Position numbers and translations under genes: made by a program
Notes under the pieces: generated by a model
What the model was told of the DNA's origin: nothing
The model's database searches: none
The model's input: the letters and a program-made list of their open reading frames with translations, nothing else
IMG/VR virus record: IMGVR_UViG_3300035670_000425
Span: 1 to 44,012 of that record
Origin: a virus
Direction: 5' to 3' (one strand)
DNA length: 44,012 nucleotides
Part shown: positions 7,094 through 14,242 of the stretch, piece after piece
How positions within the stretch are numbered: position 1 is the first letter of the stretch
Layout: every line of letters begins with the position of its first letter

Positions 7094-7538
7094 AATGCCC
7101 ATGAATTCTTTTGTGGCATCGTCGGCACACTGCTTTCAAGTCTTCAGGAGTCTCTTTCTGTCGTATAGACTCACCCTTCTCGTCAAAGTATCTCAGGTGG
7201 TGCATGTCTAGTGAACTATCAATGTGGCTTACGCCACACACTTCGCACTTGTAACCAGCCCTCTGCAATACTGCTTTTCTTACACTGGGATAGATGAATT
7301 TTTCGTCGTACCCGAAGTGCTTGGCTTTCTCGAAAGCCCAATAGTCATTGATCTCCGACTCCCTCTTCGCCTTGGCCTCTTTATGCTCTCTTAACACCTG
7401 TTCGGCTTCTGCGAGGATATCTTCTAAGATACACCCCTCTCTCTCAGCCTGTTCTCTTGTCGGTGGTTTTACATTTGGGTCAAAGAGTTGCCAGTAAGGA
7501 TATTGTTTTACGCTAAAAAAGGCGTCGAACTTACTCAT
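7092..7538 (-). CDS. HNH endonuclease family protein
   Basis: The 148-residue product has a helical, charged N-terminal half and a C-terminal HNH nuclease core. Visible elements are CEVCG (C98, C101), SLDMHHLRY (H113, H114) and CRRCHKRIHGH (C138, C141, H142, H146). This is the zinc-stabilised HNH fold that nicks or cuts DNA. HNH proteins next to terminases in HK97-type phages assist packaging (established for HK97 gp74); others are free-standing homing nucleases. Here it is last in the terminase-methyltransferase operon and starts in an overlap with the preceding stop. The packaging role is an inference from context. Confidence 0.85.
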   Translation of the reverse strand: MSKFDAFFSVKQYPYWQLFDPNVKPPTREQAEREGCILEDILAEAEQVLREHKEAKAKRESEINDYWAFEKAKHFGYDEKFIYPSVRKAVLQRAGYKCEVCGVSHIDSSLDMHHLRYFDEKGESIRQKETPEDLKAVCRRCHKRIHGH

Positions 7539-7890
7539 CGCTCACAACTCCATCACCTACACCGTAAGGCATATAATCCCTTTGTGGAAGAATTGGTCGA
7601 TGCTGACCAGCATCGACAAGCTCGTCAAAAGTAGGGTCGTAAACAGTATCGTTACCGTCTATCCCGTGATGCTCATTACGTCTTTTGATTTCGGCCAAGA
7701 ATACTCGTTCCGCAGGCTTCCCTAAGACTTTTCGAGCATCCGTAATTTTGCAGATCTCGCAGATTGTCGCCGTGTTCCCAGCAGTTGATTCTGTTGAGCC
7801 ATCAATCACAATAGTAAATAGCGGTGGCTCATCGTCACCGCAGTAAAGGCACTGATTTTTGTCACGACTGAGGATCTTTGACCATCTCAT
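7531..7890 (-). CDS. HNH-like zinc protein, catalytic histidine not visible
   Basis: 119 residues. The start (RWSKILSRDKNQCLYCG) and the later NTATICEICKITDARKVLG match the frame of small HNH proteins: C-x2-C, then N-x2-T-x-C-x2-C-x6-K. The DH-type catalytic position between the knuckles reads IVIDGSTEST, so the first histidine appears to be missing. The rest is a proline- and acid-rich tail. It could be an inactive HNH fold used for binding, or a pseudoenzyme. It overlaps the methyltransferase stop by ATGA and the next HNH gene by 8 bp, so all three are coupled. Confidence 0.55.
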   Translation of the reverse strand: MRWSKILSRDKNQCLYCGDDEPPLFTIVIDGSTESTAGNTATICEICKITDARKVLGKPAERVFLAEIKRRNEHHGIDGNDTVYDPTFDELVDAGQHRPILPQRDYMPYGVGDGVVSDE

Positions 7891-8579
7891 AATGCCGAAT
7901 CCTTAAAAACAAGGCATCGAGTCTCTTTTAACCTCTTAATAGCCTTCTGGCATGTTTCAGGATCGGATTCGCATGCAACTGTTTTTATCCCCAATTCCCT
8001 TGCTGCCACCGCAATCGAGCATCCACCAGCAAAGGGATCTGCAATTATATTAGGCTTGAGCCAATACAAAAGATCCTTAATCAACTCAACTGGCTTCCCC
8101 CAGCAACCCATGATTCCAGAAACATTTCTGGGGTATTCAAGCACACTGTTTAACGCTTTACGTTCTTTAGGTTTATAAATCCTTTTTGCCATTCTGTCTC
8201 GACCAACGCAGCCAAAACCTTTGCTTCTCGGAGTCCTATCCTTATTCAGTTCTCCCACATAGACCGAGTCGGTTTTCCCGTAAACCAGAATAGATTCATG
8301 GGTGATTCTTGGCAGGTTGTGGCTAACCCATCGACCGTCTTTGAAGTGCCAGATCAATTCTGATCTTGGCCTCCCATAAGCAGACTCAACAAAAGACCTG
8401 TTCTGCCAGTTTGTAAAACAAACCTTGTTCTCAAAATCCCATGGCTCATGATATTTCCAGATATCAAAAGGCGGGTCCAAGAAAAGCACATCCGCTGAAC
8501 TGAATACATCCTTGATTTCCAGCGAATCGCAATTGTAAAGCGTTACATACTCATCCTTGTAGCAGGGTTCATGATCCAT
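7887..8579 (-). CDS. Beta-class DNA methyltransferase (N6-adenine or N4-cytosine)
   Basis: Motif IV DPPF lies near the N-terminus (about residues 35-38) and the AdoMet motif I DPFAGGCS near the C-terminus (about 181-188), followed by the acidic ESD of motif II. This order (IV before I) defines the beta class. The enzyme would methylate an exocyclic amino group in a short DNA site, protecting phage DNA from restriction or marking it for regulation or packaging. The frame is open to 8618, but ATG at 8579 has a GAGGGCG site and is preferred. No restriction partner is visible. It lies 64 bp downstream of TerL in the same transcript. Confidence 0.85.
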   Translation of the reverse strand: MDHEPCYKDEYVTLYNCDSLEIKDVFSSADVLFLDPPFDIWKYHEPWDFENKVCFTNWQNRSFVESAYGRPRSELIWHFKDGRWVSHNLPRITHESILVYGKTDSVYVGELNKDRTPRSKGFGCVGRDRMAKRIYKPKERKALNSVLEYPRNVSGIMGCWGKPVELIKDLLYWLKPNIIADPFAGGCSIAVAARELGIKTVACESDPETCQKAIKRLKETRCLVFKDSAL

Positions 8580-8643
8580 TTCGCCCTCAATCTGCAGCCC
8601 GATACATTCTGTGTACATGGCAACAGATCATAACAAAGAGATT

Positions 8644-9864
8644 TTAAACCGCAATCACCTTTCGCATATTCCCGCACAAAAACGCATAGCCTAAAGAGAT
8701 TGAGTCCACGCAGTCATCATGGTCATCCGCTGTTGTGCCAGTAAAACTATCAATCTCATCGAAACAAGCTGATGTCCAATTGCCCTGCACGTAAAACACT
8801 TTTCCTGCTGCCGCAGCTTTAGCAAATGGCATCGCTCTGGTGATCTTGGATGAACCATGGCTTGACCAACTGACTCTGCGGCCCTGTAAAACATTAAGCT
8901 GATGGCTCAAGAGCCTCTTTCCAGCAGATCCTGGCTCAACTTCAATGCAGATCGTAACAGTCGTCCCATCCTCATCAGATGTCTTGACAATCTGTGGATC
9001 AACCTGATCCGCACTGTACTGCTGTCTTATCTGGTCGATCAGAATGACTTTGTCTGTGCCTGGGATCAGTCCCATGAGAGTTCCTACAGTGTAGTCTGAT
9101 CTCCGGCCAATTGTTGCTGCACAGTCCCACGCTCTGCACAGGATGAGTTTCTCAGGTATTGATCCTTCCCATGGTTTGATCCACGAGGACTTCATGAGTG
9201 TGCCTTCGGTATCGACAAACAGCCCTTCAACTTCTTGATTGTAAAACGCACCGTCATACGACGCCTTCAAAGACTGCACGAAAAAATCAGGATTGAACTG
9301 GTTGGAATATGTCGGCGCATGAATCATCTCGGCAACACCTGCCTGAATAACCCTGTAAGTCCAGTGGTTTTTGCCTCTCGGGGTGAATGTCATCCACATC
9401 TTTCCGGGCTGTTTACGGAGACGACCCAGAAGAACCTTGTATACATCTTCATCCGAGTAACTGGCCTCATCCATGTAAGCTGCACCAGCATTGGTTCCCC
9501 GCAGTCTGTCAGGCTTATCCGCAGATCTCCAGAGGATTGTCCGATCACCTTTGACACGTGTCTCCATATCTGTCCGGTTGTGACTGATAATCAGCCCAGA
9601 GCTTGAATATAGCTCTTCAAACATCCTATGGGTCGAGTCTTTGAGGATCGTGAATGTCGGTGCAACTACAATTGTAAGAGTGCCTTTCGGCTGATTCATT
9701 ACCTCAACAATGCCTGCACGGGTCTTACCTGCTCCAACACCTCCGACAAAAGCTCTCTGTTTGGCTGGCGAAGTCCAGAATTTTAGCTGTTGAGGTGTGA
9801 ATGTCTCAATGTTATGAACCTGTGTCCGACCCTTCTTTGTTCGCATCTGGTGGAAGATCGACAT
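8644..9864 (-). CDS. Terminase large subunit
   Basis: ATPase and nuclease motor that packages DNA into proheads. From the chosen start, Walker A GGVGAGKT is at about residues 41-48, Walker B AAYMDEAS at about 128-135, and the ATPase coupling motif near TFTPRG. The nuclease domain shows AWDCAA (Asp about 247), a further acidic cluster, and DDHDDCVDSISLG near the end. The frame is open to 10023, but upstream codons overlap TerS. ATG at 9864 has AAGGATGG just upstream and gives 406 residues, normal for this family; ATG 9873 is an alternative. It overlaps TerS by about 50 bp. Confidence 0.93.
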   Translation of the reverse strand: MSIFHQMRTKKGRTQVHNIETFTPQQLKFWTSPAKQRAFVGGVGAGKTRAGIVEVMNQPKGTLTIVVAPTFTILKDSTHRMFEELYSSSGLIISHNRTDMETRVKGDRTILWRSADKPDRLRGTNAGAAYMDEASYSDEDVYKVLLGRLRKQPGKMWMTFTPRGKNHWTYRVIQAGVAEMIHAPTYSNQFNPDFFVQSLKASYDGAFYNQEVEGLFVDTEGTLMKSSWIKPWEGSIPEKLILCRAWDCAATIGRRSDYTVGTLMGLIPGTDKVILIDQIRQQYSADQVDPQIVKTSDEDGTTVTICIEVEPGSAGKRLLSHQLNVLQGRRVSWSSHGSSKITRAMPFAKAAAAGKVFYVQGNWTSACFDEIDSFTGTTADDHDDCVDSISLGYAFLCGNMRKVIAV

Positions 9865-10549
9865 TTGATCCATCCTTGCCAGCTTCAGGTCTTCCCTCTC
9901 CAGATCCAGATTGCTCGAAGTACTTTCCGACACGTTCATGGTCCTTATACTGAGCCTGCATTTCCTGAGTGATCTCAGCGATAGTCTTGCCAGCAATCCT
10001 TTGCTCAACCGAGTCATTTGCAACCATGCGATCCCAATACTGGAGCTTCACTTCAGGTTTCGCAAATTCCATCCCTCGGGTTCTTTCCAGCCACCATGCA
10101 GCAGCAACCCAAACACCCTTTTGTGCCGCATCAAGCACAGCTTTCACGCACAAGTCCCTTGGTGTATTTTGGGCGTTATTGATTTCCCTGCGTTTCTCGG
10201 GGTTCTGCTTCAGGTACTCGTAAAAAATCTTTCGATTAAAGCCTAATGCCTTGCAGATTGCTGTAATTTCGTAGCCGAGATGGCAAGCCTCGATCACTTG
10301 TTTCCAATAGTTCTCAATCTTGATCTTGCCACGATACCTGCGGTTTTGGGCGAAGGCAGGGACAGATGTGATCCGCTCAAGGTTCTCTTCAAAGTTTTCG
10401 GACAAACCATAGCGTTCTTCAGGCGACAATCGCCCATGGGTTGACTCGGTTTTGACCTGTTTTGCAATGATCTTCTTCTTCCTGACTCGCTTAGGCTTTC
10501 CTTGCTCAGGCTTATCAGGTGATGGGGTTGAGTTGTCTTGCCCACTCAC
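9812..10549 (-). CDS. Terminase small subunit
   Basis: The product has a basic N-terminal tail (RVRKKKIIAKQVK), then a helix-turn-helix (YEITAICKALGFNRKIFYEYLK). A segment typical of small terminases follows (VLDAAQKGVWVAAAWWLERT), and the C-terminus is acidic and disordered. It recognises the packaging site and recruits TerL. The frame extends to 10642, but that part overlaps the preceding gene. GTG at 10549 has AAAGGGG six bases upstream and gives 245 residues, my preferred start. It lies directly before TerL with an overlapping end. Confidence 0.8.
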   Translation of the reverse strand: MSGQDNSTPSPDKPEQGKPKRVRKKKIIAKQVKTESTHGRLSPEERYGLSENFEENLERITSVPAFAQNRRYRGKIKIENYWKQVIEACHLGYEITAICKALGFNRKIFYEYLKQNPEKRREINNAQNTPRDLCVKAVLDAAQKGVWVAAAWWLERTRGMEFAKPEVKLQYWDRMVANDSVEQRIAGKTIAEITQEMQAQYKDHERVGKYFEQSGSGEGRPEAGKDGSNVDLPPDANKEGSDTGS

Positions 10550-10721
10550 GCATGGCCCCTTTGTAAATGCTGGTTTCAGCCGACTCGCTGTAGGCTTCGG
10601 CCATGATTTCTGGGATCTGACCCATGTCAACAGCGACATCAATAGCGATGTTTACCTCGACCGGATCATGGTCACTGAGGTTTAATTTATTCTGTTTTCT
10701 CGACTTACGCTTATTCGCCAT
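10515..10721 (-). CDS. Small basic/acidic protein heading the terminase operon, probably leaderless (68 aa)
   Basis: From ATG at 10721 the product starts with a basic MANKRKSRKQNK stretch. It continues with an acidic section (LSDHDPVEVNIAIDVAVDM) and a C-terminal helix ending in REWARQL. I do not recognise it; it might be a DNA-binding cofactor of TerS. ATG lies only six bases after a perfect TATAAT, so the mRNA would begin at or near the A of the start codon. The frame continues upstream through the promoter to 10745, which I reject as a start. It overlaps TerS by 35 bp. Confidence 0.6.
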   Translation of the reverse strand: MANKRKSRKQNKLNLSDHDPVEVNIAIDVAVDMGQIPEIMAEAYSESAETSIYKGAMREWARQLNPIT

Positions 10722-10727
10722 AAAACC

Positions 10728-10767
10728 ATTATAGCATGTTGACATGTCAGCATAAAGTTGGTAATCT
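10728..10767. promoter_or_regulatory. Divergent promoters sharing one operator (terminase / exonuclease)
   Basis: TTGACATGTCAG (10739-10750, one mismatch from the palindrome) serves both directions. Plus: TTGACA (10739-10744), 17 bp, TAATCT (10762-10767), toward the exonuclease gene. Minus: TATAAT (10733-10728) with a weak -35, so the operator lies between -35 and -10. A bound regulator would affect both operons at once. Confidence 0.75.
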
Positions 10768-10772
10768 CTGTC

Positions 10773-10850
10773 TGTCCGCTGGGAATCCGGTTATGGCAAG
10801 CTAAAGTCTACAACTATACGATTCGTATAGATCATATCCCCCAGCGGACA
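10773..10850 (+). promoter_or_regulatory. Structured 5' leader of the exonuclease mRNA
   Basis: TGTCCGCTGGG (10773-10783) is exactly complementary to CCCAGCGGACA (10840-10850). Between them CTATACGA-T-TCGTATAG (10814-10830) makes an inner 8-bp hairpin. TCTACAACT occurs as a direct repeat at 10807 and 10851. The predicted transcription start from TAATCT is about 10774, so the first stem begins with the first base of the mRNA. The ribosome site AAGGA follows about 15 bases after the structure. Confidence 0.65.
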
Positions 10851-10876
10851 TCTACAACTCTGCCAAGGATGGACTC

Positions 10877-11752
10877 ATGGTGGGGGATTGTTCGTTGGCA
10901 GAATTAGAACGAAATTTGTACTTAGGTGCTTCGGAAGTCGCTTGTGTCATGGGATGCTCACCGTTTGGTGATGCTCTCAAGGTCTACATGACCAAGGTTT
11001 ACCCACAGAGGGAAAGCGTTCCTACCGAAAGAATGCAAGTCGGATTAGACACAGAGGATTTCGTTTTAACCCAGTTTGAAAAGAAATTGGGTGTTAAAGT
11101 CACCAATAAACAGTATCGGATGACACACTGGCAGGAAGTCTGGGCTGGAGCAACTCTCGATGGAATGGCAGTAATTGACGGCAAAACTGCCGTTGTTGAA
11201 GCGAAAACGATATCGACTCCGCTCTATCTTGAAGCCCCTCTCTATTACGTCATGCAGGTGCTTTGGCAGCAGTGGATCAGCGGGGCCGAGAAAGGTTATC
11301 TGGCAGTCTGGTCAACAAAGGACATGCTCTTCCGGTATTACCCGATTGATGTTGCTGACCATCGTGAGCTTCTGGAAGAGTGTATCGCTAAGTGCAAATC
11401 ATTCTGGTTTAACCATGTTGTTCCCCAGAATCCTCCTGAAAAGCGAGTCGTAGAAAGATCCGAACAGGATTTGCCTGATGAACTTCTTGACCAGTACTGC
11501 TCAATTCAAGAACAGATCAAAGATCTCGATGCACAAAAGAAAGAACTGCACCAAAGGATCATTGAATCCGTTGGATCGCCCTCAGAGCTAAGAGCGAAGA
11601 ACAGTCGATTCCAGATGGATCTGACGACCCAGGTGTCAAGAAGGCTCAATACAAAGAGACTTGAGCATGATAACCCAGAACTAACTCAACAGTATTACGA
11701 ACAAAACAGTTCTCAGAGGCTGGTCATTAAAAGGCTTGGCGTCAAATTTTGA
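10877..11752 (+). CDS. YqaJ-like / lambda exonuclease-fold recombination nuclease
   Basis: 291 residues. The N-terminus YLGASEVACVMGCSPFGDAL matches the GGSDIAaImG-sP motif of YqaJ viral recombinases. A GATLDGMA motif and VVEAKTIST carry the D-x(n)-E-x-K catalytic centre of the PD-(D/E)XK exonuclease fold, followed by YYVMQVLWQQWI. It should chew 5' ends of double-stranded DNA to create 3' tails for phage recombination. A C-terminal coiled-coil (about 205-235) is present. ATG at 10877 follows AAGGATGGACTC. It stands alone behind its own promoter and ends 11 bp inside the convergent gene at 11742. No annealing partner is adjacent; the SSB-like protein at 15882 is the nearest candidate. Confidence 0.85.
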   Translation: MVGDCSLAELERNLYLGASEVACVMGCSPFGDALKVYMTKVYPQRESVPTERMQVGLDTEDFVLTQFEKKLGVKVTNKQYRMTHWQEVWAGATLDGMAVIDGKTAVVEAKTISTPLYLEAPLYYVMQVLWQQWISGAEKGYLAVWSTKDMLFRYYPIDVADHRELLEECIAKCKSFWFNHVVPQNPPEKRVVERSEQDLPDELLDQYCSIQEQIKDLDAQKKELHQRIIESVGSPSELRAKNSRFQMDLTTQVSRRLNTKRLEHDNPELTQQYYEQNSSQRLVIKRLGVKF

Positions 11753-12146
11753 ATGCCTTACGGAATAGGGCAGCACCAGACGGTCTTTGATAACCTGATT
11801 CGGTTTTGGGAGTGGTAACAACCTTTGCTTCGGTCTTATAGTCTTGGTTCAGAATCTCTGGCCCAGAATAAACAATCGAAGTAAAGCTAAAACTGGTCGA
11901 AGCGTTGTGTTCAGTAGTCGGTGTGGCGGCAGTCGGAATGGCCCGTGAGGTGGGTACGGGTTTGCTGGACACAATTGCTTCGATCTGGTTTTCCTCGGCC
12001 TCACCATAAACTTTTTTACAGGCTTCAACAATCAGATCGTTTGTGGTTCCACCGTGTTCGGTGGAGTAGATCTTAAGAGCCGCCCAGACGGACTCCGGCA
12101 AAACAAGGTTGTATCTTCTTAGCGGAATTCGTTTGGGCTTCTTCAT
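11742..12146 (-). CDS. Ribbon-helix-helix-like DNA-binding protein with long tail (134 aa)
   Basis: The N-terminal 45 residues (KRIPLRRYNLVLPESVW, then AALKIYSTEHGGTTNDLIVE) fit a ribbon-helix-helix fold: a beta strand with alternating polar residues, then two helices. Such proteins act as dimeric repressors or antitoxins. The remaining 85 residues are rich in T, S, P and A and look disordered, ending in ALFRKAFKI. ATG at 12146 follows GGAGACACAAC. It lies near the integrase and could be one of the phage regulators. No toxin partner is seen. Fold assignment is by pattern only. Confidence 0.6.
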   Translation of the reverse strand: MKKPKRIPLRRYNLVLPESVWAALKIYSTEHGGTTNDLIVEACKKVYGEAEENQIEAIVSSKPVPTSRAIPTAATPTTEHNASTSFSFTSIVYSGPEILNQDYKTEAKVVTTPKTESGYQRPSGAALFRKAFKI

Positions 12147-12181
12147 AGTTGTGTCTCCGGCCTTGTATCTCCAGCCAAAAT

Positions 12182-12508
12182 TTACACTAATAAATTCAAC
12201 AAATCAACAAGAGCATCCCACGCATCATAAGGCACATAAGGGTCGCTGCACTCAGAACCGTCAAAATGCAAAAGTCTGCCGTCTAAAGTTGGAGTCTGAT
12301 AAGTGATTTCATCGTCTGGCTTGAAGCTGTTAGACTTGCCGTTTTCAAGATAGTCCTTGAGCCACAACCTTGGAAGAGACGCATTATCAAAACCATCAAC
12401 AATAATTTTGGCGAAATGTGGGCAGAAATCGCCTTCATAATCCCAAGAACCAATTACCCCAGCACCGTTATTCACCGAAAACACTGAACCGTTTCTTACT
12501 ACCGTCAT
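12182..12508 (-). CDS. Hypothetical protein with its own palindrome promoter (108 aa)
   Basis: Unrecognised soluble protein rich in D, G, Y and L (GSVFSVNNGAGVIGSWDYEG, then DYLENGKSNSFKPDDE). It ends in a hydrophobic helix ALVDLLNLLV. ATG at 12508 has AAAGGAG eight bases upstream. The promoter at 12545-12573 would transcribe it independently of the integrase. It sits in the region between integrase and recombination nuclease where lysogeny accessory genes are common. Expression from the prophage is a possibility, but nothing in the sequence proves it. Confidence 0.65.
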   Translation of the reverse strand: MTVVRNGSVFSVNNGAGVIGSWDYEGDFCPHFAKIIVDGFDNASLPRLWLKDYLENGKSNSFKPDDEITYQTPTLDGRLLHFDGSECSDPYVPYDAWDALVDLLNLLV

Positions 12509-12544
12509 GTCAAAACTCCTTTAGTAATAGGTCACAACGGAACA

Positions 12545-12573
12545 AGAATAATGCACGTGCATACACTAGTCAA
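12545..12573 (-). promoter_or_regulatory. Promoter with palindrome ATGCACGTGCAT in the spacer
   Basis: On the minus strand TTGACT (12573-12568) and TATTCT (12550-12545) are 17 bp apart. The perfect 12-bp palindrome ATGCACGTGCAT (12551-12562) fills most of the spacer. It reads into the 12182-12508 gene. Confidence 0.55.
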
Positions 12574-12593
12574 TCCCGTTGTGGTGAAAATTC

Positions 12594-13607
12594 TTACAGT
12601 CCTTTTGCCTTCTGTGCTGCTGAGAGCATAAACTCTTTGTTCTGCTGGATTTGAGCATAAACACGATTAACCATCGTGAGGTCAGTATGACCCATGAGTT
12701 TGCTGAGAGTGATCGGATCAACACCGTTTTGAAGTGCCTCAGTGCAGTAGCCTTTGCGGAACGCTCCAAGGTGAGTCTTGATCCCTGTTTTTGTTGCCAT
12801 CCTCTTTAAAGCACAGATCAGGCTGTTTTTGCAGTACGGATCGCCTTTCGTGTTAAGAAAGATTGGCCCTGTCGGGTTTTCTTCACACAATTGTTCAACA
12901 ATTTCAACAGCCCTGTCTGTACCGAGGTAAATGGTTCTTGGTTGTCTCTTGCCTTTGGCCTCCTCACGTGGAAAAACAATGCAGCGGAAGTCTTTGTTGT
13001 AATGCCTTGCTTCAATACGGGTCAGCTCCTGTGGTCTCATTCCTGTGTCCCAAGCCAATTGAAGAAGCATCTTGAAATTTGACTGAGGAACCAGTTCTTC
13101 GATCTTCGCCATCTGTTCGGCAGTGATGTAATCAGTCCTGGCTTCAGTTGGTGGCTTAACCAGATGCTGAATAGGATCTTTCTGGATGTGGCCCTCGATT
13201 GCAGCCCAGCGGTAAAGCCTCTTGCAAGCTCTCGCAAAGTTGTGTTTCGTGTTGAGTTTCCAGTCTTTATGAGTGGAAATAATGCGATTAATATCACTTA
13301 CTCTGACAAGTTCTGCCGCCGTAAACTCATCCAGCCCAAGGACTAAGTGACCCAAAAACAGGTTGTACCACTGCCATGTGTTCTCAGAACTGGTCCGAGA
13401 AAGGTCATCCATGAACAACTCAACGAGCTTCTTAACAGTAAGAATCTCTTTGGATGTTTGGTTGGCAGGAAGTCCTTCAGACATAATCTCATGCCATTTG
13501 CGGAACGCTTCTGCCTTGTCTCCTGCCAGTTTTACTTGGGTTTTTCCAACCTGTAAGTACCAAGCATTTCTGGCTTTACGATAAAACGGCTGATTGATCC
13601 TATCCAT
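12594..13607 (-). CDS. int: Tyrosine-family site-specific integrase
   Basis: 337 residues with a SAM-like core-binding domain (about 55-150) and a C-terminal catalytic domain. Catalytic residues seen are R191 in TGMRPQEL, H279 and R283 in THLGAFRKG, H307 in LMGHTDL and the nucleophile Y317 in RVYAQI. The N-terminal 30 residues (FYRKARNAWYLQVGKTQVK) resemble an arm-binding beta segment. It would catalyse recombination between attP and a host tRNA-Val gene. ATG at 13607. attP lies about 100 bp upstream of the gene, an arrangement typical of temperate phages. Confidence 0.95.
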   Translation of the reverse strand: MDRINQPFYRKARNAWYLQVGKTQVKLAGDKAEAFRKWHEIMSEGLPANQTSKEILTVKKLVELFMDDLSRTSSENTWQWYNLFLGHLVLGLDEFTAAELVRVSDINRIISTHKDWKLNTKHNFARACKRLYRWAAIEGHIQKDPIQHLVKPPTEARTDYITAEQMAKIEELVPQSNFKMLLQLAWDTGMRPQELTRIEARHYNKDFRCIVFPREEAKGKRQPRTIYLGTDRAVEIVEQLCEENPTGPIFLNTKGDPYCKNSLICALKRMATKTGIKTHLGAFRKGYCTEALQNGVDPITLSKLMGHTDLTMVNRVYAQIQQNKEFMLSAAQKAKGL

Positions 13608-13707
13608 GGGAAAACCTCAATAATTCTGCCAGTAGCAGTCTTAGTGAGTCTCTCTGCCAATTTTCCTGTTTTTCATAACTTATTACAGGATATAATCTTA
13701 CAAGGAA

Positions 13708-13750
13708 ATGGGCGGTGAGGGATTCGAACCCCCGACATCCTGCTTGTAAG
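13708..13750 (-). other. attP: attP core: 3' half of tRNA-Val (UAC)
   Basis: Read on the minus strand, 13750 to 13708 gives the anticodon loop CTTACAA, the 3' anticodon strand GCAGG, the variable part ATGTC, the T arm GGGGGTTCGAATCCCTC and acceptor ACCGCCC of a tRNA-Val. The 5' strand expected for the anticodon stem is absent (TGCAC instead of CCTGC), so only the 3' half is carried. This is the usual design of attP sites that restore the tRNA after integration. Confidence 0.85.
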
Positions 13751-13768
13751 GTGCAGATAAACTCAACG

Positions 13769-13821
13769 GACTACAGGGTTTAGGAAATCCGGCAATCATT
13801 TTTGACTGCCGGCGACTACAG
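13769..13821. promoter_or_regulatory. Putative integrase arm sites and hairpin next to attP
   Basis: GACTACAG occurs twice in direct orientation (13769-13776 and 13814-13821), 45 bp apart, on the side of attP away from int. CCGGCA...TGCCGG (13789-13812) forms a hairpin between them, which may instead end the 13869-14117 transcript. The 118-bp stretch up to 13868 holds no gene. Confidence 0.4.
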
Positions 13822-13868
13822 TGATATTGATATCGACACGATTCGGATCTGTCAATACTTTTCAGAAA

Positions 13869-14117
13869 TTAATCTGAAGATTTTTCCAGCTCCTCTTCGA
13901 GGAGTGCTAACGCTGGCTTGATGAACGCCAGTTGAGATTTGTAATCGAGATCCAGATAAGCTGACAGGATTGCACTTACCAGACATTCTGCCGAGACAGG
14001 GCGACCTTCAAAGCTGCAACCCGAGTCAGTCAACTTTTGACAATGGTCTTTAATTCCACGATGGATTCGTGGCAATGTTCGGGCGTTGATACGTGGACCT
14101 AGTGATAAACTTGCCAT
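13869..14117 (-). CDS. Small protein beside attP, possible regulator (82 aa)
   Basis: The frame is open to 14159, but ATG at 14117 has a near-perfect GGAGAGGAACAA ribosome site. The product is basic at the N-terminus (GPRINARTLPRIHRGIKD) and continues with two cysteines. A helical C-terminal half follows (AECLVSAILSAYLDLD, ending in LLEEELEKSS). It could be a small DNA-binding protein, an excisionase-like factor or a repressor, judged by its place between attP and the replication promoter and its own promoter with a degenerate operator. No family is recognised. Confidence 0.6.
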   Translation of the reverse strand: MASLSLGPRINARTLPRIHRGIKDHCQKLTDSGCSFEGRPVSAECLVSAILSAYLDLDYKSQLAFIKPALALLEEELEKSSD

Positions 14118-14165
14118 TTGTTCCTCTCCATGGGATTGAAAAATCTGCTTTTTCAGCACGTCCTT

Positions 14166-14196
14166 AGTATCGGTAAAATATTGACATAGATCAATA
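14166..14196 (-). promoter_or_regulatory. Promoter with degenerate inverted repeat for the 14117 gene
   Basis: On the minus strand TTGATC (14194-14189) and GATACT (14171-14166) are 17 bp apart. The inverted repeat TATTGA-N6-TCAATA (14179-14196) covers the -35 and resembles a relaxed version of the TTGACATGTCAA operator. Confidence 0.5.
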
Positions 14197-14242
14197 CTGT
14201 TTTTGTGTATAGTCTAGATCTTTTTATTTTTTTTGAAGTTAA

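Noticed and set aside
9235-9606. 123-codon plus-strand ORF opposite terminase
   Set aside because: Antisense shadow of the TerL frame with no supporting signals.
11742-12146. Ribbon-helix-helix-like protein as an antitoxin
   Set aside because: No toxin gene is adjacent; the neighbouring genes are an unknown protein and the exonuclease on the other strand.
13708-13750. Complete tRNA gene
   Set aside because: Only the 3' half is present; D arm, 5' acceptor strand and matching anticodon stem are missing. It is an att core.
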